Of a stretch of 64,000 bases of DNA, positions 1 to 8,316 are shown one piece after another. A model generated the notes under the pieces. The model did not search any database and was not told where the DNA came from. It was given only the letters and a program-made list of their open reading frames with translations. Each line of letters opens with the position of its first letter. Within the stretch, counting starts at the first letter, position 1. Source of the stretch: Bradyrhizobium algeriense (GTDB lineage: Bacteria > Pseudomonadota > Alphaproteobacteria > Rhizobiales > Xanthobacteraceae); NCBI RefSeq assembly GCF_036924595.1, contig NZ_JAZHRV010000001.1, positions 496,001-560,000 of the forward strand, given 5' to 3'. A program made the position numbers and the translations under genes.

Positions 1-599
1 TCGGCAAGACCATCGTCTCCAGCTCGATCATCGACCGTGTCGCCGGTAAGCTGAAACGCAAGCTGGTCGAAACCCCGGTCGGCTTCAAATGGTTCGTCGA
101 AGGCCTCGGCACCGGTGCGTTCGGATTCGCCGGCGAGGAAAGCGCCGGTGCTTCGTTCCTCAAGCGCGACGGCTCGGTCTGGACGACCGACAAGGACGGC
201 ATGGTGATGGGGCTGCTCGCCGCCGAAATCCTCGGGCGCACCGGCCGCGACCCGAGCCAGTTGTTTGCCACCCTCACGGCCGAACTCGGCGTACCCTATT
301 ACGAGCGGATCGACGTGCCGGCGACGCCGAAACAGAAGAGTGCGCTGAAGGCGCTCGGGCCGGAGCAGCTTGATATGCGCCAGCTTGCCGGTGAACCGGT
401 CAGTGCGATTCGGACCCGGGCGCCGGGTAACGATCAATCCTTCGGCGGCATCAAGGTCGAATCCGAGGCGGGATGGTTTGCCGCGCGGCCATCGGGCACC
501 GAAGACGTCTACAAGATCTACGCCGAGAGTTTCCGGGACCGGAACCATCTGAAGGCGATTCAGCAGGACGCGCAGCGCGCCATCGCGAAGGCCTTCTGA
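1..599 (+). CDS. pgm: Phosphoglucomutase, C-terminal part (5' end outside window)
   Basis: This enzyme interconverts glucose 1-phosphate and glucose 6-phosphate in the cytosol, linking glycogen and exopolysaccharide synthesis to central metabolism. About 198 C-terminal residues are visible, reading in frame from base 3. They include the metal/sugar-binding segment FAGEESAGASFLKRDG near the start and the C-terminal phosphate-binding loop ARPSGTEDVYKIYAES, whose SGTEDVYK form is typical of alpha-D-glucose-specific phosphoglucomutases rather than phosphomannomutases. The catalytic serine domain lies upstream of the window. No hairpin terminator was seen after the stop. It may be the end of a glycogen (glg) operon, but that cannot be seen here. 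Confidence 0.93.
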   Translation, partial: GKTIVSSSIIDRVAGKLKRKLVETPVGFKWFVEGLGTGAFGFAGEESAGASFLKRDGSVWTTDKDGMVMGLLAAEILGRTGRDPSQLFATLTAELGVPYYERIDVPATPKQKSALKALGPEQLDMRQLAGEPVSAIRTRAPGNDQSFGGIKVESEAGWFAARPSGTEDVYKIYAESFRDRNHLKAIQQDAQRAIAKAF

Positions 600-871
600 T
601 ACCGCGGGTGAGGCGATTAGGTTTTTTTGCAATGGGAAGTCCCAAATCGCTACCGAACGGCGGAAGAATCTTGCGCCAGGTAGCACCCAGCTGCGCCAGT
701 TCGGCACAGCCCTGACCAGGCTGGAGCTGCGGAACTGAAGTTCGGGCGCCGTCGTGCTCGCGATCACGCTGAAATCACGAAGGCCCGAGCAGTGTTAGGC
801 TCGGGAGTTAGCTGCCAGAATGCCGACCGGGAGCGGGGGGCCTGGGAGCTATCGAGGTACCGGGGGATGAA

Positions 872-1198
872 ATGAGTGCGGAATCGGTTGTCTACTATCT
901 GAATCGCGTGCCTGAGAGCGATCCGAATGACCAAACCGAATGGCTTTTGACGGCACTGGGGCAATACACCGGCGCGGAGCTGCGCGAACTGCTCTATGTA
1001 GCGGAAGAACCGGGATTCTTTGAATTGATGCGCGGGCTGTTTGCGCTCTCGGACGAGAGCCGTGCCGTCCTGCAGCAATTTCTCGAAACCGGCCGCCCGC
1101 CGGCCATGAAGGCGGCGATCGACCCCAACGGGCGGTTGACGATTGACCACGTCAATGTCGAGCAGCGCGTAAAAATGCTTCCTGTGATCGCAAATTAG
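872..1198 (+). CDS. Conserved-looking hypothetical protein, 108 aa
   Basis: A soluble 108-residue protein I do not recognise. It is acidic and leucine/glutamate-rich (ELRELLYVAEEPGFFELMRG), probably all-helical, with no signal peptide or membrane segment. The ATG at 872 is preceded by a purine-rich GGGGGATGA, an acceptable ribosome-binding site. It sits 58 bases upstream of an XRE-type regulator on the same strand, so the two may be cotranscribed, but nothing in the sequence shows that they act together. Codon use matches the neighbours, which supports it being real. Confidence 0.65.
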   Translation: MSAESVVYYLNRVPESDPNDQTEWLLTALGQYTGAELRELLYVAEEPGFFELMRGLFALSDESRAVLQQFLETGRPPAMKAAIDPNGRLTIDHVNVEQRVKMLPVIAN

Positions 1199-1256
1199 TA
1201 TCCTGAGCTCCCTGAGGTTGTGCTAAGGTTCCAGCCTGAACAGTTGGGAGCCGCAC

Positions 1257-1706
1257 ATGGCGACGAGGAAGTCTGGCCCGCTCGATGCGATGGTGGGTGC
1301 CAGGATTCGTATGTTGCGGATCAACCGCGGCATCAGCCAAACCAGACTCGCAGAACGAATCGGCGTTACCTTTCAACAGGTGCAGAAATACGAACGAGGC
1401 GCCAACCGGGTTGGCGCGAGCCGGTTGGCGCAAATCGCTTCCGTGCTGGACGTCTCGGTTGGCGAGTTTTTTGAATCTTCCCAGGCTGGATCTCCCGGCA
1501 TGAATTCAGCGGTTCGCTTGCTTGCCGAGCCGGGCGCCTTGCGCGTTCTCAAGGCCTATGCGCGAACGCCCAGTCCGCGCGTCCGGTCTTGCATCGCGAA
1601 GCTGGTTGAAAGCATCGCCGATCGAACTTCCGGGACCAAGGCCACGGTTGCACGTCTGAATACTGTCGATCTTGGTGAGCAGCGGAAGTTTCCCTCGCGA
1701 GGATAG
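1257..1706 (+). CDS. XRE/Cro-CI-type transcriptional regulator, 149 aa
   Basis: A cytoplasmic DNA-binding protein. Residues about 10-70 form a classic HTH_3 domain: VGARIRMLRINRGISQTRLA with recognition helix VTFQQVQKYERGANRVGASRL, then a short dimerisation tail. The C-terminal half (from about residue 80) has no domain I recognise. The start is fixed by GGGAG seven bases upstream. This HTH arrangement is common in rhizobial small regulators; target genes cannot be inferred. A short hairpin without a T-run (1706-1722) overlaps its 3' end and lies between it and the convergent gene ending at 1765. Confidence 0.85.
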   Translation: MATRKSGPLDAMVGARIRMLRINRGISQTRLAERIGVTFQQVQKYERGANRVGASRLAQIASVLDVSVGEFFESSQAGSPGMNSAVRLLAEPGALRVLKAYARTPSPRVRSCIAKLVESIADRTSGTKATVARLNTVDLGEQRKFPSRG

Positions 1707-1764
1707 TCTTCCGCAGGAAGACGAGCAGCAATCCTGTGCCGCCTCACAAATCCGGTTGGAGGCG

Positions 1765-2319
1765 TCAGCCCGTCGCGCGAATCGCAAGCCGCTCCGGCGG
1801 CCTGCTGCCGGGAATGAACTCGCCGATCCAGTCACGGCGCGTCGCTTCGATATGCCAGGACATTGCCTCGGCCGAATAGGGCGCCGGATCGGGAATGTCC
1901 TTGCGGATCTCCTTGCCGTCGAGCCAGCCGCAGCTGTGCGAATAGCGCGCCTTGCAGACGAGATGGATATCGCCGTGGTCCTGCAGCAGCACGTAGCCAT
2001 CAGCCGGAAAAAATGTACCGGCGAGCTCGATCGCACCAGGCAACTGACGCACCAACAGGAACGTGCTGGTGGATTGCGATTCCGATTCGGAAACCAATAC
2101 GCCGACCAGGCAGTGGATCGGCGCGATTACCTGCGGTGCAACCAGCGCGAGAGGCTCCGTGATCGGGCCGGCCGTCGCGATCGAAAGATATTCGCCCTCT
2201 GGTCCCCAACGGCAGGCGATCAGCCACTCGCGGCTACGACTACGAATCAAGGTCGGCTTGGCATAGTCTGAACGGGCAATATCTGCTGCCATGGCTATGA
2301 CTAAGGCTTTCGCGAGCAT
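1765..2319 (-). CDS. Hypothetical protein divergent from ycaO, 184 aa
   Basis: Function unknown. An upstream in-frame start exists at 2373, but the ATG at 2319 has a strong GGAGG site and gives 184 residues beginning MLAKALVIAMAADIA, a short hydrophobic start that might be a weak signal sequence. The body has no motif I recognise; it contains three spaced cysteines and a Trp-rich stretch (CGWLDG, MSWHIEATRRDW). It does not carry the features I would expect of TfuA, the usual YcaO partner. It is transcribed divergently from the YcaO gene with only 68 bases between the starts, so a shared promoter region is likely and a role in the same system is possible. Confidence 0.7.
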   Translation of the reverse strand: MLAKALVIAMAADIARSDYAKPTLIRSRSREWLIACRWGPEGEYLSIATAGPITEPLALVAPQVIAPIHCLVGVLVSESESQSTSTFLLVRQLPGAIELAGTFFPADGYVLLQDHGDIHLVCKARYSHSCGWLDGKEIRKDIPDPAPYSAEAMSWHIEATRRDWIGEFIPGSRPPERLAIRATG

Positions 2320-2387
2320 AAATTCCTCCAGGGCGAGGGCGGGCTGGCCTCTCGTCCGCAGCCTGCCCGTCAAGTCGTGAGGTCACC
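2320..2387. promoter_or_regulatory. Divergent promoter region between unknown gene and ycaO
   Basis: Only 68 bases separate the start codons of the 184-residue protein (minus strand) and ycaO (plus strand), so the promoters for both must overlap here or lie inside the opposing genes. I found no convincing -35/-10 pair or clear operator palindrome. The SARP-type regulator encoded downstream of ycaO is the obvious candidate to bind here, because SARPs usually bind heptameric direct repeats near -35, but I could not pick such repeats out. Confidence 0.3.
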
Positions 2388-3746
2388 GTGAGCGGTACCG
2401 AAAATTCGATACAGGAATTGTTTGCACGCGCGGCATCGTTGCTTCTCGGCAACGGAGTGGACGCCGCCGGCGATTACGATGCCGGACGTATCCTGCAGGC
2501 GCTGGAATATGCCTCGGAATCCAGCAACCGGATGGATTCGGAGGCCGCGAATCGTGCCGATTTGCTGATCGCTGCTTCCCGATTTGCGCGGGTGTTCGAA
2601 CTGGCCTCACCCGATGCACCCGGCCTGTTCAGCTTTGGTGCGCAATTCGATCCAGCGCTTGCTGATCCCTTGCATGACGGAAGCCCGATGGTCGGCGTTT
2701 CCGGCGTCGGTCTGACGTTGCGGGATGCATTTCAGGGCTGCGTCGGCGAGGGAATCGAGTATCTCTCTCAATTGCAGACCGGGCGCGACGTGTTGCTCAA
2801 ACCCGGCGTCGACGACTGGGCCGGAAAACTCGGTCCGAACGCGCTGGAGCTGGTCGCTGCCGTTTCGGAACGCTGCATACAACCAGAGCGGGCGCTTTCC
2901 TGGTGTCGTGCAACGCGGCTGACCGACGGTAGCGAAGTGTGGCTTCCCGCCGACATCTGCCTGCGGCGTCCGCCGGCGCAGCGCGACTTCGCGCCGCCAT
3001 TCCCCCTGAGCATCGGATCGGCCGCCGGTCCGTCACGGGATGCCGCAGCACTGCACGGCCTGCTGGAATTGATCGAGCGCGATGCGGCCAGCCTGTGGTG
3101 GCGGGGCGGTCAACTGGCCCGATCGATTCCGCCGCAGGAAGCCGGCATGGTGGTGGAAGGTCTGTTGCGGCAGCTCCGGCATGGCGCATCGGTGCAGCGC
3201 CGGACATGGCTGCTCGATATCACGACGGATATCGGCGTGCCCTGCGTCGCGGCCGTCTCGTGCCGGGCGGACGGTTCCGGTTTTGCTTTCGGCCTCGCCG
3301 CGCGGCCGGCGCTCGAGGCCGCGGTCCGCTCGGCAACGCTCGAAATGTGTCAGTTCGAACTGGCCGATGCTGTCGTCGCAACCAAACGCAGCGAGCGCGG
3401 CGATGACGCGCTCAACGCCCAGGATCGCACCCACCTGCGGCGCGCGGCGATCAATGCCGATCAGTGCAGACTGTTGCAGCCGGTCGCGGAGTACGCGGCT
3501 CATCTTCCCCTTCACGCAACTGAAGCGAGCGCGATATTTGAATTGATCGTACAGCGTTTGGAGAAACTGGGAATCGAGACATTTTGCCTTGATCTGACGC
3601 GCCAGCGCTTCGCCGTTCCGGTGGTCCGCGTGATTGCCCCAGGGCTGCAACTCGAGCCATCCGAAATCGTCACGGCCAGGCTGCAGGATACGATTGCGCG
3701 AACCGGTGGCGGCGCAACCTATACCGGAGGTGTTTCTTTGATATAG
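2388..3746 (+). CDS. YcaO-family ATP-dependent cyclodehydratase-like protein, 452 aa
   Basis: YcaO proteins use ATP to activate peptide-backbone amides, making azolines, thioamides or amidines in ribosomal peptides, or modify proteins such as S12. Hallmarks seen here are an upstream block GVGLTLRDAFQGCVGEGIEY (about 105-124), the nucleotide/Mg site LHGLLELIERDA (about 222-233, with E227, E230 and R231), and the EAAVRSATLEMCQFE helix (about 310-324). The C-terminus is GGGATYTGGVSLI and lacks the PxPxP tail of azoline-forming YcaOs, so the chemistry is uncertain. Start GTG with GAGG just upstream. No TfuA, E1-like or McbC-type dehydrogenase gene is adjacent. It lies 39 bases before the SARP regulator, so the two probably share a transcript. 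Confidence 0.88.
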   Translation: MSGTENSIQELFARAASLLLGNGVDAAGDYDAGRILQALEYASESSNRMDSEAANRADLLIAASRFARVFELASPDAPGLFSFGAQFDPALADPLHDGSPMVGVSGVGLTLRDAFQGCVGEGIEYLSQLQTGRDVLLKPGVDDWAGKLGPNALELVAAVSERCIQPERALSWCRATRLTDGSEVWLPADICLRRPPAQRDFAPPFPLSIGSAAGPSRDAAALHGLLELIERDAASLWWRGGQLARSIPPQEAGMVVEGLLRQLRHGASVQRRTWLLDITTDIGVPCVAAVSCRADGSGFAFGLAARPALEAAVRSATLEMCQFELADAVVATKRSERGDDALNAQDRTHLRRAAINADQCRLLQPVAEYAAHLPLHATEASAIFELIVQRLEKLGIETFCLDLTRQRFAVPVVRVIAPGLQLEPSEIVTARLQDTIARTGGGATYTGGVSLI

Positions 3747-3785
3747 ACTGGCTGGAACTAACCAACCGGTTCCGGAAACCCCTGC

Positions 3786-5894
3786 ATGCCGGCCAGCACA
3801 AACGCCATGACAGCGGACAAGGCCACGGCGGCGCCCGAAAGCGCGCCGCGCCTTTCGGTGTCGCTGGTTGGACGGCTCGGCGTGCGGTTCAACGGCCGGG
3901 CGGTCGAACTGCGAACCCGCAAGGCCGGCGCGGTCCTTAGTTACCTCGCGCTGTCGGAGATGAAGCAGGAGAGCCGCGAGCGGCTGGTCGGCCTGCTCTG
4001 GAGTCGTTCGGACGAAGAAAAGGCGCGCGCTTCGCTGCGCCAGGTCGTTCGCGAGCTGCGGTCGATGCTGGAGGAGGCCGGATATGACGGCTTCGTCGCG
4101 GAGCGGCTGATGATCGGCATCGACGTCGGACGAATCGAAGTCGATATCGAAAGTGTGATCCAGCTCGCCGAAAGCGGGCGCGTTCACCCGCTGCTGCTCG
4201 ATACGCCACAGCTCGACGGGCGGCTGCTCGAAGGAATGGACGATCTCGATCCGTCGTTCCGGGTCTGGGTACTGGCCAAGCGGCAGACCATCCATGAACG
4301 GCTGATGCGAAATCTCGATGAGGGTCTGACCTCCGCAAGCGTTCCCGCCGATTCCAAAAAAAGGATTGCAGCCGCGATCGTCAATCTCGACCCGACCCAT
4401 GAATATGCCTGCCGCTATCTGATGCGGGCGCATGCGGAAGAGGGCGACACGGCCGGTGCGTTGCGCATCTACAAGGCGCTGTGGGATCTGCTGGACCGCG
4501 ACTACGCGATGGAGCCGTCGTCGGCCACTGAAGAACTCGTCGCGAACATCAAGCTCGGCATTCTGGAGCGCGCGCCGGTCGATCGGGCCGCGTCGGCAGC
4601 GAATGACGAATTCGCTGTCAGGATGGTCAGGGGGACCGCTCTCCAGCCGGTGGCCCCGATGTCGCCATCGGTCAATGCATCGGCCAGGATGCGCCTGGTG
4701 CTGCTGCCCTTTGCGATGCATGGCGTCGACGAGGACCACAGCCATCTGGTGCAGGGGTTCTCCCAGCATCTCGCCGCCTGTCTCGTGCGCTTCCGCGAAT
4801 GGAGCGTGGTTGATCGTCCGCCCGCGGCCGTCGTGCTTCCCGCTTCGGGGACGGCGCCGCAATACTGCATCGAGACCACCGCCTACCAGGCGGGCGCCGA
4901 AATCAACATCGTGATGGTGTTGCGGGACGATACCTCCGGGATTTACGTCTGGAGCGAGAGCTTCCGGCTCGGCCTCGGCAACTGGTTTGAAACCCAGCAG
5001 CGCATCATCCGCCGCATCGCGACTTCCTTGAACGTGCAGTTGTCGACCGAGCGGCTGATGCGGCTGGCAGGCGAGCCCGACGTTTCACTCGATCTTCACG
5101 ACCGCTGGCTGCGCGGCCAGAATCTCATCACGAAGTTCGACAAGGAAAGCTGGCAGCGGGCGGTCGTGATCTTTCGCGACTCGATCCGGGAAAATCCTGC
5201 TTTCTCGCCGTTCTACAGCAGCCTTGTGCAGATGAACAACATCGAGCATTTCGTGCATCCCGGGGTCCTTCGCAATCCCGACAAGGCAAAGGCGACCCTT
5301 GAACTGGCGAAAATCGCCGTTGAACTCGATCCGGTCGATTCCAGGGCGCATCTCTGTTGCGGCTGGTCCTATACGTTTGCGTTGCGTGAGGCCGAGGCGG
5401 CGCCGCACATGGACCTCGCTTGCGAGCTGAACGACAACGATCCGTGGACGCTGCTGTCCAGCGCCCACTATTGCGCTTTCTGCGGCTCGATCGAACAAGC
5501 TCAGCTACGCGCCAGCCAATCGCTTGCCCTTTCGCTGGCGCCCTCACGCCTCGAATGGGGCTATCACTGCATCATTCACTTCCTGTGCGGCGACTATGCT
5601 GGCGCCATAGAGGCCTGCGACCGCGCCTACAATGTCATTCAGACGCTGCCCGCATGGCGTGCGGCCGCGCTGTTCGAACTGGGGCAGCCCGAGTTGGCGC
5701 GCGAGGAAGCGCAGCGATTTCTGAACGGCATTCGCTCGTTTTGGGTTGGGTCAGACGCGCCGACCGACGTGGCCATCACACGCTGGCTCCTGCAAGCGCA
5801 CCCCATCACCATCAGGGCGCGGTGGGAAACCCTGCGCCGCAGCTTGCGCGGCGCCGGGTTCCCGGTCGAAGGCATTGCGCCATTGTGCTGGTGA
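3786..5894 (+). CDS. SARP/BTAD-type transcriptional regulator with TPR-like C-terminus, 702 aa
   Basis: A large one-protein regulator. Residues about 22-105 form an OmpR-like winged-helix DNA-binding domain (LSVSLVGRLGVRFNGRAVEL, then RKAGAVLSYLAL). Residues about 110-262 are a bacterial transcriptional activator domain (DPTHEYACRYLMRAHAEEGD, with ALRIYKALWDLL). Residues about 300-400 resemble the TolB-N-like module found in CadC/cyclase-type proteins (RLVLLPFAMHGVDEDHSHLV). The remainder is helical TPR-like repeat (AVELDPVDSRAHLCCGWSYT, ACELNDNDPWTLLSSAHYC). It follows ycaO closely and is convergent with the peroxidase operon, suggesting local control of a biosynthetic cluster. SARP proteins are best known from antibiotic clusters. 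Confidence 0.85.
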   Translation: MPASTNAMTADKATAAPESAPRLSVSLVGRLGVRFNGRAVELRTRKAGAVLSYLALSEMKQESRERLVGLLWSRSDEEKARASLRQVVRELRSMLEEAGYDGFVAERLMIGIDVGRIEVDIESVIQLAESGRVHPLLLDTPQLDGRLLEGMDDLDPSFRVWVLAKRQTIHERLMRNLDEGLTSASVPADSKKRIAAAIVNLDPTHEYACRYLMRAHAEEGDTAGALRIYKALWDLLDRDYAMEPSSATEELVANIKLGILERAPVDRAASAANDEFAVRMVRGTALQPVAPMSPSVNASARMRLVLLPFAMHGVDEDHSHLVQGFSQHLAACLVRFREWSVVDRPPAAVVLPASGTAPQYCIETTAYQAGAEINIVMVLRDDTSGIYVWSESFRLGLGNWFETQQRIIRRIATSLNVQLSTERLMRLAGEPDVSLDLHDRWLRGQNLITKFDKESWQRAVVIFRDSIRENPAFSPFYSSLVQMNNIEHFVHPGVLRNPDKAKATLELAKIAVELDPVDSRAHLCCGWSYTFALREAEAAPHMDLACELNDNDPWTLLSSAHYCAFCGSIEQAQLRASQSLALSLAPSRLEWGYHCIIHFLCGDYAGAIEACDRAYNVIQTLPAWRAAALFELGQPELAREEAQRFLNGIRSFWVGSDAPTDVAITRWLLQAHPITIRARWETLRRSLRGAGFPVEGIAPLCW

Positions 5895-5912
5895 CAAGGC
5901 CGCTTGTGGACT

Positions 5913-6326
5913 TCAGGCGCAGGCGCTTATGGTGTAGTCGCCGATACGTTCGGCATGCACCCTGAACTTCTCGCTCTCCGGGATCACGGGATCCATACCG
6001 TTGAACAGGCGCTTGTAGAACGGCGGAAGCGGATAGGTGGCTCCGGGCTGGTTGAGCAGCGCCTCGGAATCCTCGATCATCACCTTGGGCGGCAACTTTA
6101 CCGTGATCGTGTCCTGTTCCTGCTTCACGAACGTGATGTGCTTGAAGCGATCCGGCACGGTGGCGAATACCTGGGCCTTGGCGAGCTGCTCCTTGAACTC
6201 GTCGATCGTCTCCGGCAGCGGATAGACGTTGTCGTCGTCGAGGTAGTTCGTGCCGGTCGCCCAGGTCTTCACCAATTTGCCCCAACGCTCATGGTTGGTC
6301 ACCTGTAGCCTTTCGATGCGCTGCAT
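5913..6326 (-). CDS. Hypothetical protein downstream of haem peroxidase, 137 aa
   Basis: No family recognised. The start at 6326 has a strong GGAGG nine bases upstream. The protein is soluble, with no signal peptide, and rich in charged residues and prolines. It begins MQRIERLQVTNHERWGKL and ends RIGDYTISACA, with a single cysteine two residues from the C-terminus. It lies 42 bases downstream of the peroxidase on the same strand, so the two are likely cotranscribed, and it converges on the SARP gene with 18 bases between stops. It could be a peroxidase partner, or, more speculatively, a substrate of the YcaO enzyme given the Thr/Ser/Cys-containing C-terminus. Confidence is for being a gene, not for function. 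Confidence 0.8.
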   Translation of the reverse strand: MQRIERLQVTNHERWGKLVKTWATGTNYLDDDNVYPLPETIDEFKEQLAKAQVFATVPDRFKHITFVKQEQDTITVKLPPKVMIEDSEALLNQPGATYPLPPFYKRLFNGMDPVIPESEKFRVHAERIGDYTISACA

Positions 6327-6368
6327 GGTCTTAGTCCTCCGGGTTGGGTGAGACGGAACAATTCCGCT

Positions 6369-8120
6369 TCACAAGAATGCAGGCACGGCCTGCTGTAGTT
6401 CGGCGATTTCGGTGGTGAACTTCACCAACTGCGCCATGCTTGAGATGTCGGGAATTTCCTGGAAAAAATTCGCCGGATAGTATTCGCGAGACAAATTGGC
6501 AAGCTGGCCTGCGAGCGTGTCGCCGCCGGATGAGCGCGGATCGCCTGCGAGCGCGCCGAAAATCACTTCCGATACGATGATCGAGCCGAGCGGTCCAAGA
6601 CGCTGGCCCTCCGCCTGCGGTTGCTGCATCGCTTCGAACAGGATGAAGAAGGGCAGTGGCGGATCGTTCGAAAGGGTTTCGATGTCTTCGGCCTTCAGCG
6701 CGCCATACGCCGGCGCGGCGACCAGCCAATCGCGGAGCTGGCTGACGCGATAGGCGCGGTCGGCAAGCAAGCGTGACATGGAGATGAACTGCGGTTTCCG
6801 GGTCGCGATCTCGGCAATCAGCGCGTCCACCGACCACATGCCGGCGATCCCGGCGCCGAGCAGATCACGGTAGAGCAGGCCAACCCGCTCGGTCTCGTCG
6901 AACGCCGGAAAGATCTGATCGTTGCCCAACCCGTCGCTGAGATACGGTCCGATGCGCCGGCTGAAGTTCGGCTTGGTTTCATTGATCTCGAAGAAGCGCG
7001 ACCACTGCACCATCCAGGTTTCATCGAGCGGCATGTTGACCGGATCGTTTGCAGAAGTCTTTTCAAGCGTGCTGTAGAGGTCCTGAATCGACAGATCATT
7101 GATGCAGTATTCGTGTCGCACCATGGCGTGACCGAAGCGAAACGCGCCGTGCGAGAACTCGAACGGAATTTCCCAGTCGCCGTTCGCAAGACCCTGGCTG
7201 GATTCATCAGGCCGATCGATGAAATGCGGAGCCGGTCCGCTATAGGCCGCATAGATCTCCGGGTGAATGACCCGCCGCATCAGATCGTTGCGAAGAATGT
7301 TGTGGTAGATCAGCGTAACGGCCTCGCGGGCGCACAGGAAGCGCTTATAGGCGGCGCCGAACCGGCCGTTCGGCCCGCTATTGCGTTCCTGCCGGCGTAT
7401 GAGATCGATCAGGGCGTTGTGCAGCAGCGCGAACAGCGCGGTCAGCTGCGACATCACGGCGTGATCGTCATTGCGCGGATCGGCGACCAGGGCTTCGGTG
7501 AGGGCAACCCGGACGCCTGCAATGCTGCGGTCGATCCCCGTCACATTCTCGGCCCGGGTCCGTGCGATGTCGCGAAACGGGCAGCCGGTCACGGGTTCGT
7601 TCTCTTTCCAGCGCATTCGCCCGAGCCGCAGCTTGGTGCGCCGGTCGTCACTCGGCGCGTCGAGCGCGTAAATATGCGGCGATCCGACAGGACCGCTTCC
7701 GAACAGGGTTTCCAGCCGAAGCGGCGCACGGCGTGCATTGGCGGTGCCGGCGCCAAGGCCCCCCGAAACTGAAAGCGGGATCGCCGAATGAACCAGATCG
7801 TGCGCCACGAATTGCAGCAGATAGGTGTAACCTGAGGGGATCAGCGGGTTTTCCCAGTGCTCCGCCGATCCACTGCGGTGGGGCGGCCAGTGTATTTCGG
7901 CATCCATCCGGCGCGACAGGCGATGCATCAGTGCCCGGAGTTTCGGCAGATGTTCAGGTGAAGTGAGCGGGTCGATCCCGAACGCGCGGAAGCGCTGCGA
8001 TGGGTTTGGAGTCCCAAGGAAGTGACGAAAACCGGGAGCTGCTGTTGCTCGAGCAGAGTCGCGCGTATTGAACTCGGAAGTTCGGAAAGAGGCTGCGTCA
8101 GCGACTGTCTGCAGAGCCAT
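6369..8120 (-). CDS. Animal-type (peroxidase-cyclooxygenase superfamily) haem peroxidase, 583 aa
   Basis: A haem enzyme of the animal peroxidase fold that oxidises substrates with hydrogen peroxide or may act as a dioxygenase. Visible marks: distal site LLQFVAHDLVHS with Q103 and H107; DPRNDDHAVMSQLTALFALLHN, the conserved DxRND...HN block; HNILRNDLMRRVIHPEIY; and proximal haem ligand H331 in AFRFGHAMVRHEYC. The ATG at 8120 is preceded by GAGAG; an in-frame ATG at 8210 has no ribosome-binding site. No signal peptide is evident, so it appears cytoplasmic or exported by another route. It leads an apparent two-gene operon with the 137-residue protein and stands beside ycaO and SARP genes. Substrate unknown. 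Confidence 0.85.
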   Translation of the reverse strand: MALQTVADAASFRTSEFNTRDSARATAAPGFRHFLGTPNPSQRFRAFGIDPLTSPEHLPKLRALMHRLSRRMDAEIHWPPHRSGSAEHWENPLIPSGYTYLLQFVAHDLVHSAIPLSVSGGLGAGTANARRAPLRLETLFGSGPVGSPHIYALDAPSDDRRTKLRLGRMRWKENEPVTGCPFRDIARTRAENVTGIDRSIAGVRVALTEALVADPRNDDHAVMSQLTALFALLHNALIDLIRRQERNSGPNGRFGAAYKRFLCAREAVTLIYHNILRNDLMRRVIHPEIYAAYSGPAPHFIDRPDESSQGLANGDWEIPFEFSHGAFRFGHAMVRHEYCINDLSIQDLYSTLEKTSANDPVNMPLDETWMVQWSRFFEINETKPNFSRRIGPYLSDGLGNDQIFPAFDETERVGLLYRDLLGAGIAGMWSVDALIAEIATRKPQFISMSRLLADRAYRVSQLRDWLVAAPAYGALKAEDIETLSNDPPLPFFILFEAMQQPQAEGQRLGPLGSIIVSEVIFGALAGDPRSSGGDTLAGQLANLSREYYPANFFQEIPDISSMAQLVKFTTEIAELQQAVPAFL

Positions 8121-8316
8121 AAAAAATACTCTCGCGCTTGGCCAATGCAGCGAGATTGGGAAGGAAGTCGTGAAATAATCGTGAGTTAAATCGTTAGAAC
8201 CTGTGAACATCTGTGGACATCTTTTGGTCTTTCTAGCGGCCGCTCACGTCTGTTTCACGATCGGCGACGCGGCGGTATGATTTGTCCTTGTAGCGGCGAC
8301 TGCGACAGGAGCGCGC

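Noticed and set aside
3033..4862. 609-codon open frame on the minus strand
   Set aside because: It is antisense to ycaO and the SARP gene, whose products show clear domains. Long antisense frames are normal in GC-rich DNA.
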